From contig NZ_JADOVI010000001.1 of NCBI RefSeq assembly GCF_015752155.1, forward strand, positions 310,001 to 374,000: a stretch of DNA of 64,000 nt, read 5' to 3'. Shown in pieces: positions 9,082 through 15,542 of this stretch. Source of the DNA: Cryobacterium sp. MP_M3. Its GTDB lineage: Bacteria > Actinomycetota > Actinomycetes > Actinomycetales > Microbacteriaceae. A model generated the notes under the pieces. The model ran no database searches, was not told where the DNA came from, and was given only the letters and a program-made list of their open reading frames with translations. A program made the position numbers and the translations under genes. Position 1 is the first letter of the stretch, and the number at the start of each line of letters is the position of its first letter.

Positions 9082-9102
9082 CCGCGCCGGTCCTCTCGGC
9101 GC

Positions 9103-9116
9103 TAGGATTCAGGCCA
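9103..9116 (+). promoter_or_regulatory. Leaderless-type promoter of the HerA-like gene
   Basis: TAGGAT (9103-9108), then 7 bases, then ATG at 9116. Confidence 0.6.
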
Positions 9117-10948
9117 TGACCCCGAGCGAACCCGTGGACCAGGTATCCGAGCTGAAGGCGCAGGCGGAGGCCGCGATCGCGGCCGCCCGGGCCGCCCAGG
9201 CCGAGGCGGAGGCGGCCATCGCCCGGGCCGAAGCCGCCCAGGGCGCGGCCCAGGCAGCCGCTGCGGCCACCCCGCCGGCTGCCGCCCCGCCGCCCGCCGT
9301 CGCAGCGGCCGCCGGCCCGCTCACCGCCGCACAGGTCGAGACCATCCGGGCCGGCTACGCGTTCGCCGGGCCGGCGCTGGAAATGGGGGCCCTGGTCAAC
9401 GGCGACGCCCGCCCCGACGTGCCCGTGCGCATCCCGCTGGCGATGACGAACCGGCACGGCCTCGTCGCCGGCGCCACCGGCACGGGCAAGACGAAAACCC
9501 TGCAGGTGCTCGCCGAGCAGCTCTCCGCGCACGGGGTGTCCGTGTTCGCCGCCGACATCAAGGGCGACTTGTCCGGCGTCGCCACCGCAGGCACCCCGAG
9601 CGAGAAGCTCCTGGCCCGCACCCGGGGCATCGGCCAGGACTGGTCGGGCGTGGCGTCGCCCACAGAATACTTCTCGCTCGGCGGGGTCGGCCGCGGCATC
9701 CCGGTGCGCGCCACGGTCGCCGGCTTCGGCCCGCTGCTGCTGAGCAAGGTGCTCGGCCTGGGCGACACCCAGGAATCCAGCCTCGGCCTCGTCTTCCACT
9801 ACGCCGACCAGGCCGGCCTGCCCCTGCTCGACCTGACCGACCTGCGAGCCGTGCTCAGCTTCCTGATCAGCGACGCAGGCAAGGGCGAACTCACCGGCCT
9901 CGGCGGCCTGTCCCCGGCCACCGTGGGCGTCATCCTGCGCGAACTGATCACCTTCGCCGACCAGGGCGCCGACGTCTTCTTCGGCGAACCCGAGATCGAC
10001 ACCGCCGAGTTCCTCCGCAGCACGCCCGACGGCCGGGGCATCATCAGCCTGCTGGAGGTGCCCGGCGTCGCCGACAAGCCGGCCCTGTTCTCCACCTTCC
10101 TGATGTGGCTGCTGGCCGACCTGTTCAACGACCTTCCCGAGGTCGGCGACCTGGACAAGCCCAAACTCGTCTTCTTCTTAGACGAGGCGCACCTGCTGTT
10201 CAAGGACGCGTCGAAGGACTTCCTCGCCTCGATCACCCAGACGGTGCGGCTGATCCGCTCCAAGGGCGTCGGCATCTTCTTCGTCACCCAGACCCCCAAG
10301 GACGTGCCGAGCGACGTGCTCGCGCAGCTCGGTTCCCGGGTTCAGCACCAGCTGCGGGCGTTCACCCCGGATGACGCCAAGGCCCTCCGGGCGACGGTCT
10401 CCACCTACCCGAACTCGGGTTATGACCTCGAAGAGGTGCTGACCGGGCTCGGCACCGGCGAGGCTATCGTCACGGTGATGAACGAGAAGGGCGCCCCGAG
10501 TCCCGTCGCCTGGACCCGCCTCCGCGCGCCGCAGGGCTCGATGTCACCGACGCCACCGGAACAGATCGACGCCACCGTCGCCGCCTCCCCGCTGCTCGCC
10601 GTCTACGGTGCCGCGATCGACCGCGACTCGGCCCGCGAGATGCTGGCGACGAAGCTGGAGGCAGCCAACCGGGTGGCGCTCGCCCAGCAGGCCGCCCTCG
10701 ACCAGGCGAAGGCCGCCGCCGAGCTGGAGAAGCAGCAGGAGGCCGCCGCCGCGCAGCAGGCGAAGGCACAGAAGAAGGCGCAGACCGAATACGACCGCCT
10801 GATGAAGCAGACGCAGGGCACGACCCGCAGCCGCACCAGTTCGCGCCCGCAGAAGAGCGTGCTCGAACAGGTGCTCGGGTCGTCGGTCACCAAGTCGATC
10901 CTCACCGGGGTCGTCAGCGGCATCTTCGGCACTCGCCGCCGACGCTGA
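9116..10948 (+). CDS. HerA-like DUF853 ATPase
   Basis: 610 residues. Residues 10-70 form an Ala/Glu-rich coiled coil followed by a Pro/Ala linker. The ATPase core has Walker A GATGTGKT (119-126), FAADIKGDLSG, Walker B VFFLDEAHLLF, and the sensor-like FVTQTPKDVP. This is the DUF853 group, related to the hexameric DNA translocase HerA. A second Ala/Gln/Lys coiled coil (about 500-560) precedes a basic tail ending FGTRRRR. The role is not established; DNA-pumping HerA proteins work with a NurA nuclease, which is not seen here. The start is set by the TAGGAT box 7 bases upstream. Confidence 0.88.
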   Translation: MTPSEPVDQVSELKAQAEAAIAAARAAQAEAEAAIARAEAAQGAAQAAAAATPPAAAPPPAVAAAAGPLTAAQVETIRAGYAFAGPALEMGALVNGDARPDVPVRIPLAMTNRHGLVAGATGTGKTKTLQVLAEQLSAHGVSVFAADIKGDLSGVATAGTPSEKLLARTRGIGQDWSGVASPTEYFSLGGVGRGIPVRATVAGFGPLLLSKVLGLGDTQESSLGLVFHYADQAGLPLLDLTDLRAVLSFLISDAGKGELTGLGGLSPATVGVILRELITFADQGADVFFGEPEIDTAEFLRSTPDGRGIISLLEVPGVADKPALFSTFLMWLLADLFNDLPEVGDLDKPKLVFFLDEAHLLFKDASKDFLASITQTVRLIRSKGVGIFFVTQTPKDVPSDVLAQLGSRVQHQLRAFTPDDAKALRATVSTYPNSGYDLEEVLTGLGTGEAIVTVMNEKGAPSPVAWTRLRAPQGSMSPTPPEQIDATVAASPLLAVYGAAIDRDSAREMLATKLEAANRVALAQQAALDQAKAAAELEKQQEAAAAQQAKAQKKAQTEYDRLMKQTQGTTRSRTSSRPQKSVLEQVLGSSVTKSILTGVVSGIFGTRRRR

Positions 10949-10962
10949 CCGAACTGCCGGAC

Positions 10963-11520
10963 TCAGCCGGTGTGGGTCGTGATGCGCCGCTCGAACCAGT
11001 AGAGCAGTTCGGGGCGCACACGGTTCAGGTCCTGCAGAGTCATCGGCTCCGGCACGCGCACGACGGGAGCGTCGAGCAGGTCGACCACCGTCTCCATCGC
11101 GCCACGGGAGTAGAACTGGCCGCGCATCCGGATCAGCAGACGGCCGTCGGTGCCGGTGAGGAAGAGCTGCGGATGCGTGTCCATCGCGCCGCTCTGGTAC
11201 AGGTCGAGCAGCACGACGCTTCCGATCTCATCCTTGGAGAAATCGGAGACCCGGCCGAGGAAACCACGCTCCGAGATACCCTCCGTGTCCACCCAGATAA
11301 CCGTGCGGTAGAAGGCGATGGCCGCGACCAGGCAGAGCGCGACGACGACGAGGTCACCCAGGGCCACCGGCTGCCACGAATTCGTGGGGATGGTCAGCCA
11401 GAACAGCACGGCCGACAGCGGCGCGATCAGGGCGAGCACGGACAGGCCGGACTGCAGCATGAGACGTCCGTGGGGTCGCAATGCGTGCGCCCGCGTGCGC
11501 AACCCTCCGCCGAATCTCAC
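10963..11520 (-). CDS. Membrane protein with two TM helices and a PH-like cytoplasmic part
   Basis: 185 residues starting with GTG at 11520. AGGGGGAA lies about 6 bp upstream of the start, and a possible -10 TAATCT sits further up. Two hydrophobic helices (about 22-45 and 53-72) are followed by WVDTEGISERGFLGRVSDFSKDEIGSVVLLDL, whose strand-rich pattern resembles bacterial PH-type domains. I do not recognise a named family. It runs convergent to the HerA-like gene with only 14 bases between stops. The function is unknown. Confidence 0.7.
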   Translation of the reverse strand: MRFGGGLRTRAHALRPHGRLMLQSGLSVLALIAPLSAVLFWLTIPTNSWQPVALGDLVVVALCLVAAIAFYRTVIWVDTEGISERGFLGRVSDFSKDEIGSVVLLDLYQSGAMDTHPQLFLTGTDGRLLIRMRGQFYSRGAMETVVDLLDAPVVRVPEPMTLQDLNRVRPELLYWFERRITTHTG

Positions 11521-11631
11521 CCGTGGTTCCCCCTTGCCGGTGTAGTCAGATTATCCCGAAATTCACCGTCGTGTGCTAGCCACCGTTCCGGGGGGTTCGG
11601 CCCGGCAACCGTCGCCGGCCGTCGGTGCACG

Positions 11632-11664
11632 AAACAAGGCACGACCCCCTCAGGAGCCGTGCCT
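11632..11664 (-). terminator. Rho-independent terminator of the small secreted protein gene
   Basis: Read on the minus strand, AGGCACG...CGTGCCT forms a 7-bp stem (11637-11643 / 11658-11664) followed by TTGTTTC. It lies just past the stop of the 11686-12258 gene. Confidence 0.7.
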
Positions 11665-11685
11665 CATCGTTGTGCGCTGTGCGGG

Positions 11686-12258
11686 TTAGCGGCCGAGAAC
11701 GGCGCCCAGGTCGAGGCCGCCGAGCGACCCGTCGACCACGTCGTTCACGGACGATCCGATGTCGCCGACGTTGCCGCCGGTGACGTCGTTGCCCGAACCG
11801 ACCGGAGCCGTGACCGGTGCGGTGACCGGGGCCTCGACGGGAGCGGTGACCGGGGCGGTGACCGAGGTGTCGTTTCCGGAGGCAACCGGAACGTCGTTGC
11901 CGTTGCCGATCGAGGTGCCGTTGCCGACCTCGTTGCCCGAGGCGACGTCGCCGACGTCGCTGGTCAGCGAGCGGTCCACGACGGGGCCGTTGACGAGAGG
12001 GGCGTTGAGCACGCCGCCGCCGAGGAGCGAGGCGTCGTTGCCGGCGACGCCGGTTCCGGTGGCCTGGTTTCCGGTCAGGGCGTCGGTGAGCAGGCCGAAG
12101 TCGACGGTCTGGGCCGCCGACGAGCCGTCGGTGCCGGTGAGCTGCGGGCTGCCCTGTTCGGAGGCCTGGGCGGGGGCGGCCAGCCCGCCGACGATGATGG
12201 CGGATGCTGCGATGCCGGCGATGCCGAATGCACTGAGACGCTTCGTGATGGTGTTCAT
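11686..12258 (-). CDS. Small secreted Asn/Asp/Gly-rich protein with TAPV repeats
   Basis: 190 residues. Residues 1-32 form a clear Sec signal peptide (MNTITKRLSAFGIAGIAASA..., with APAQA-S as the likely cleavage site). The mature part is low in complexity: GNGND-like stretches, then TAPVTAPVEAPVTAPVTAPV (about 135-155), then a hydrophobic GGLDLGAVLGR end. There are no cysteines or anchoring motif. GGAAGAGAG lies about 9 bp upstream of the ATG, and a terminator follows the stop, so it is a monocistronic gene. An abundant surface or matrix protein is plausible. No family was recognised. Confidence 0.75.
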   Translation of the reverse strand: MNTITKRLSAFGIAGIAASAIIVGGLAAPAQASEQGSPQLTGTDGSSAAQTVDFGLLTDALTGNQATGTGVAGNDASLLGGGVLNAPLVNGPVVDRSLTSDVGDVASGNEVGNGTSIGNGNDVPVASGNDTSVTAPVTAPVEAPVTAPVTAPVGSGNDVTGGNVGDIGSSVNDVVDGSLGGLDLGAVLGR

Positions 12259-12377
12259 GATGAGTACTCTCTTCCGTTGTTCAGTTCCGGCCTCGGATTT
12301 CCCCGGGCCGCATAAGTGGTCCGGTGCCCTCGCCGCATCGGATTGGTCCCGGCCACCCGCCGGTACGGCATCGACCG

Positions 12378-12390
12378 TAGAGTGAGCAGG
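12378..12390 (+). promoter_or_regulatory. Leaderless-type promoter of ktrB
   Basis: TAGAGT (12378-12383), then 6 bases, then GTG at 12390. It serves the ktrB-ktrA pair. Confidence 0.6.
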
Positions 12391-13757
12391 TGAATCCCCG
12401 GACGATGCCCCCCGCTACCGCGAGAATCTCGCGGTTCCGGCCGCACCCGGCCCAGGTCGTCGCCTCCGCATTCGCCACGACGATCCTGATCGGCACGGGC
12501 CTGCTGATGCTGCCGATCGCCACCCCGGGCCCCGGCGGGGCGTCGTTCTTCGACGCGATCTTCACCGCGACTTCCGCCGTCTGCGTGACGGGGTTGATCG
12601 TCGTCGACACGGCCACCCAGTGGTCGGCCTTCGGCCAGGTCGTCATTCTGCTGCTGATCCAGATCGGCGGCCTGGGGATCATGACGTTCGCGTCGGTGAT
12701 CGGGCTGGCGGTCATGCGCAAGCTCTCGCTGCGCTCCCGGATCACCGCGGCCGCCGAGGCGAAGAGCGTGGGCCTGGACGACGTCAAGGGGCTCGTCTTC
12801 GGCGTCGTGCGGATGACGCTGGTGATCGAGGCGAGCGTCGCGTTGCTGCTCAGCCTCCGGTTCCTGCTCGGCTACGGCGAGCCGCTCGGCCGCGCGCTCT
12901 GGCTCGGCATCTTCCACGCGGTCTCCTCGTTCAACAACGCGGGGTTCGCGCTGTTCAGCGACAACCTCATCTCCTACGCCACGGATCCGCTCATCTGCCT
13001 GCCGATCGCCGCCGCCGTGATCCTCGGCGGGCTGGGCTTCCCCGTGATCGTGCAGCTGCGCCGGCACCTCAAGACGCCCCGACTGTGGAACATGAACACC
13101 CGACTGGTGCTGGCCGGCACCCTGATCCTGCTGGTCGGCGGCACGGTGTACCTCACGGCCGTCGAATGGTCCAACCCGGCGACCCTCGGGCCGCTCGACT
13201 GGCCGAGCAAGCTCCTGGTCGGCTTCTTCCAGTCGGTGCAGGCGCGCACAGCCGGCTTCAACAGCGTCGACACCGGCGCGATGGACTCGGCCAGCCTGCT
13301 CGGCACCGACATCCTGATGCTGATCGGTGGCGGCCCGGCCGGAACCGCCGGCGGCATCAAGATCACCACCTTCGGCGTGCTCTTCTTCATCCTCCTCGCC
13401 GAGGTGCGCGGTGACACCGCCGTGAACGTGTTCGGCAAGCGGCTCTCCCGCGCGGTGCACCGGCAGGCGATCACGATCGTGCTGCTCGCCGTCGCGGTCG
13501 TCATCGCGTCCACGGCCGCGCTGATGGTGATGACCGACATCAGCATGGACAAGCTCCTGTTCGAGGTCATCTCGGCCTTCGGCACGGTGGGCCTGTCCAC
13601 GGGGATCACTGCCGGGCTGCCGGAGCCGGGCAAGATCATCCTGATGCTGCTCATGTTCATCGGCCGGCTGGGGCCGATCACCTTCGCCTCGGCGCTCGCG
13701 TTACGCGAACGCCCGACCGCCTACGAATTACCGAAAGAGAGGCCGATCATTGGCTAA
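12390..13757 (+). CDS. ktrB: TrkH/KtrB-type potassium channel subunit
   Basis: 455 residues with four M1-P-M2 repeats. The four selectivity-filter loops are visible: TSAVCVTGL, SSFNNAGF, ARTAGFN and TVGLSTG. Each holds the conserved glycine that lines the K+ path. Length and the short N-terminus fit KtrB rather than the longer TrkH of enteric bacteria. It forms a membrane dimer gated by the RCK protein encoded next: its stop lies 8 bp inside the ktrA start region. The pair imports K+ (often Na+-dependent) and controls turgor. Assignment to KtrB rather than TrkH rests on size and gene pairing. Confidence 0.93.
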   Translation: MNPRTMPPATARISRFRPHPAQVVASAFATTILIGTGLLMLPIATPGPGGASFFDAIFTATSAVCVTGLIVVDTATQWSAFGQVVILLLIQIGGLGIMTFASVIGLAVMRKLSLRSRITAAAEAKSVGLDDVKGLVFGVVRMTLVIEASVALLLSLRFLLGYGEPLGRALWLGIFHAVSSFNNAGFALFSDNLISYATDPLICLPIAAAVILGGLGFPVIVQLRRHLKTPRLWNMNTRLVLAGTLILLVGGTVYLTAVEWSNPATLGPLDWPSKLLVGFFQSVQARTAGFNSVDTGAMDSASLLGTDILMLIGGGPAGTAGGIKITTFGVLFFILLAEVRGDTAVNVFGKRLSRAVHRQAITIVLLAVAVVIASTAALMVMTDISMDKLLFEVISAFGTVGLSTGITAGLPEPGKIILMLLMFIGRLGPITFASALALRERPTAYELPKERPIIG

Positions 13758-14445
13758 GTTCAACCTGTTCGGGTCTCACGACCCCGCCCGCATCGCCGAA
13801 TCCGAGTCGGTCGTCGTGATCGGCCTCGGCCGGTTCGGCAGTTCCCTCGCCCTTGAACTGATGGAAAGCGGCACCGAGGTGCTCGGCATCGACGGCGACG
13901 AGGACATCGTGCAGGCGCACAACGGGCTGCTCACCCACGTCGTGCGCGCCGACTCGACCAAGGAGGAAACCCTCCGTCAGCTGTCGGTGACCGAGTTCAC
14001 CAGCGCCGTCGTGGCGATCGGTGGCGACATCCAGGCGAACATCCTCACCGCGTCGCTGCTGCTCAAACTCGGCATCCCCAACATCTGGGCGAAGGCCGTG
14101 AGCGACCCGCACGGTGAGATCCTGCAGCAGCTGGGGGTCAGTCACGTCATCTACCCCGAGAAGGACATGGGCAAACGGGTCGCCCACCTGGTGCGCGGGG
14201 TGATGCAGGACTACATCGAGATCGGCGAGAACTTCGCCCTCGTGAAGACGACCCCGCCGCGGGAGATCATCGGCGTGCCGCTCGGCAAGACACGCATCCG
14301 GCCGAACCACGGGGTCACCGTCACCGCGTTCAACCGCGACGGGGTGTGGAGTTACACGACCCTGGACACCGTGATCACGGCGACCGACATCATCCTGATC
14401 GCGGGGGAGTCCAAACGGGTCGAGGCGTTCAGCCGGCTGATCTAA
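13750..14445 (+). CDS. ktrA: KtrA/TrkA-type RCK regulatory subunit of potassium uptake
   Basis: 231 residues from a TTG start that overlaps the ktrB stop by 8 bp. SVVVIGLGRFGSSLALEL is the nucleotide-binding GxGxxG loop of the RCK_N domain (about 18-140). The acidic ends of strands (GIDGDE, RADS) and NIWAKA follow the RCK pattern. Residues about 145-231 form RCK_C. It assembles as a cytoplasmic octameric ring below KtrB and opens the channel in response to ATP/ADP; c-di-AMP binds RCK_C in some relatives. A single RCK_N/RCK_C pair matches KtrA, not the duplicated TrkA. Confidence 0.92.
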   Translation: MAKFNLFGSHDPARIAESESVVVIGLGRFGSSLALELMESGTEVLGIDGDEDIVQAHNGLLTHVVRADSTKEETLRQLSVTEFTSAVVAIGGDIQANILTASLLLKLGIPNIWAKAVSDPHGEILQQLGVSHVIYPEKDMGKRVAHLVRGVMQDYIEIGENFALVKTTPPREIIGVPLGKTRIRPNHGVTVTAFNRDGVWSYTTLDTVITATDIILIAGESKRVEAFSRLI

Positions 14446-14471
14446 CCGGGTCGGGCCGCCTGCGCTGCGGG

Positions 14472-14485
14472 TAGGCTCGGCCTGA
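14472..14485 (+). promoter_or_regulatory. Leaderless-type promoter of the small SH3-like gene
   Basis: TAGGCT (14472-14477), then 7 bases, then ATG at 14485. Confidence 0.6.
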
Positions 14486-14724
14486 TGAGTGAAGCAGCAG
14501 CCCGGTTCGTGATCGACGCCGAACCGGGAACCCGGGTCGTCGTGCGCAGACGCATCGAGGGTGGCGTGACGGATGCCGTCGGCTACCTCCGCTCCTGCGA
14601 CGACACCGAGTGCGTGGTCGAGACCAAGCGCGGGCTCGTCGCGATCACGCTGGCGGACATCGTCGCCGCGAAAGAGGTGCCGCCGCCGCCCGCGCCGCGC
14701 CCGCGCCGCCGCCTCGACGACTAA
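14485..14724 (+). CDS. Small SH3-like protein resembling the N-terminal domain of Rv0428c-type acetyltransferases
   Basis: 79 residues. The pattern GTRVVVRRRIEGGVTDAVGYL...VVETKRGLVAITLADIVAAKEVPP closely resembles the small beta-barrel domain that precedes the acetyltransferase domain in the Rv0428c group, ending as those do with the ADVVAAK.VP element. Here it stands alone and ends in a Pro/Arg-rich tail. The -10 box immediately upstream argues it is truly expressed. A role as a stand-alone adaptor or regulatory piece is an inference from the domain match, which I recalled rather than searched. Confidence 0.72.
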   Translation: MSEAAARFVIDAEPGTRVVVRRRIEGGVTDAVGYLRSCDDTECVVETKRGLVAITLADIVAAKEVPPPPAPRPRRRLDD

Positions 14725-14732
14725 TCTCGACG

Positions 14733-14788
14733 CCGGTGATTGAGCTTGTCGAAATCACGCGAGGGTCTCGACAGGCTCGACCACCGGG
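14733..14788. repeat. Inverted pair of the dispersed GGTCGAGCCTGTCGAGACC element
   Basis: CCGGTGATTGAGCTTGTCG (from 14733) and GTCTCGACAGGCTCGACCAC (to 14788) are imperfect reverse complements of about 23 bases each. Together they make a long hairpin between the small SH3-like gene and the tRNA repeat array. The same short element recurs at 36636-36740, 42364-42415, 45265-45483 and 47379-47404. It may act as a terminator here. Confidence 0.7.
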
Positions 14789-14790
14789 GT

Positions 14791-15066
14791 GACGGATTCC
14801 ATTTGGTGGAGCATGGGGGATTCGAACCCCGCGAGTGGGCGCTGTGCGCTCACCGGGGTGACGGATTCCATTTGGTGGAGAATGGGGGATTCGAACCCCG
14901 CGAGTGGGCGCTGTGCGCTCACCGGGGTGACGGATTCCATTTGGCGGAGAATGGGGGATTCGAACCCCGCGAGTGGGCGCTGTGCGCTCACCGGGGTGAC
15001 GGATTCCATTTGGCGGAGAATGGGGGATTCGAACCCCGCGAGTGGGCGCTGTGCGCTCGCCGGGGT
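14791..15066. repeat. Four tandem 69-bp units, each containing the 3' end of tRNA-Ser(GGA)
   Basis: Units begin at 14791, 14860, 14929 and 14998, exactly 69 bp apart, and the same phase continues at 15067 into the real tRNA gene. Each unit carries, on the minus strand, about 27 bases of the tRNA 3' end: T-loop, acceptor 3' strand and CCA. Units 3 and 4 match the tRNA exactly over this stretch, unit 2 has one change and unit 1 has two, so divergence grows with distance. The rest of each unit (about 42 bp) is unlike tRNA but almost identical between units. The layout recalls the repeats that follow tyrT in E. coli. Confidence 0.95.
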
Positions 15067-15079
15067 GACGGATTCCATT

Positions 15080-15167
15080 TGGCGGAGAATGGGGGATTCG
15101 AACCCCCGAGGGCTCTCACCCAACACGCTTTCCAAGCGTGCGCCATAGGCCACTAGGCGAATTCTCC
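15080..15167 (-). tRNA. tRNA-Ser (anticodon GGA)
   Basis: 88 nt on the minus strand, with the CCA encoded. The acceptor GGAGAAT pairs with ATTCTCC. The anticodon stem CACGC/GCGTG holds the loop TTGGAAA, anticodon GGA, which reads UCC/UCU. A long variable arm (TTGGGTGAGAGCCCTC) is diagnostic for the serine class, and the T-arm is GGGGGTTCGAATCCCCC. Its 3' end runs straight into the 69-bp tandem array. Confidence 0.97.
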
Positions 15168-15276
15168 TGGCCGGCCGTATCCGTGAGGAACGGCCAAGAA
15201 AGAATCTTACCTGTTTCCGGCGGCCGCTGTCACACCCGGCCGGGATCGGCCGGATTCGCCTCGGTGCCGACGGGTT

Positions 15277-15305
15277 TTGGGGGCGCGGGCCTTTCCGCCT
15301 AAACT
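15277..15305 (+). promoter_or_regulatory. Promoter of ffs
   Basis: TTGGGG (15277-15282) and TAAACT (15300-15305) are spaced by 17 bp. Transcription would begin about 6 bases on, at the 5' end of the SRP RNA stem. Confidence 0.65.
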
Positions 15306-15310
15306 GGCAG

Positions 15311-15406
15311 TCGGCTCCTCGCGTGGCGCCATCTCGGCCAACTCCCCCAGGACGGAAACGTAGCAAGGGTAACCGGGCTCTGGTGGGTGCGCGAGGAGTC
15401 TTTTTT
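15311..15406 (+). ncRNA. ffs: Small bacterial signal recognition particle RNA (4.5S type)
   Basis: The stretch AGGACGGAAACGTAGCAAG followed by GGTAACCGGGCTCT is the conserved Ffh-binding hairpin and internal loop of SRP RNA. The ends pair as CTCCTCGCG (15315-15323) with CGCGAGGAG (15390-15398), closing a hairpin of about 95 nt. A T-run (15401-15406) directly after the stem supplies termination. It binds Ffh and targets nascent membrane proteins. In related genomes ffs lies just before dnaX, whereas here about 7.4 kb intervene. The remaining bases of the 15168-15541 gap hold promoters only. Confidence 0.93.
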
Positions 15407-15492
15407 GTGCATTCTTCCGGTCGCCGGGCCCGTTTTCCCGCGGTGAGGACGCCGAAATGCCGTTAGCCATGATAACGATTCCGCAATTTCTC

Positions 15493-15542
15493 CTAGGATG
15501 GTAGGGCGCAGATAACGCCCCGACAGTGCCTGGAGGCACCCA
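15493..15542 (+). promoter_or_regulatory. Candidate -10 and ribosome binding site of xfp
   Basis: TAGGAT (15493-15498) is a candidate -10 for the xfp-pta-ackA operon. GGAGG lies 6 bases before the ATG at 15542, so unlike many genes here this one has a leader and a strong Shine-Dalgarno site. Confidence 0.5.

Noticed and set aside
12255..13460. Long minus-strand frame opposite ktrB
   Set aside because: Antisense shadow with His/Asp/Arg-rich content; ktrB on the plus strand has all filter motifs.
14791..15066. CRISPR-like array
   Set aside because: The whole 69-bp unit is repeated with no variable spacers, it is made of a tRNA end, and there are no cas genes.
14740..15156. Long open frames with 23-residue repeats across the tRNA array (both strands, several frames)
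   Set aside because: The 69-bp unit is a multiple of three and lacks stops, so all frames repeat automatically. The sequence is explained by tRNA 3'-end copies, and no ribosome binding site is present.
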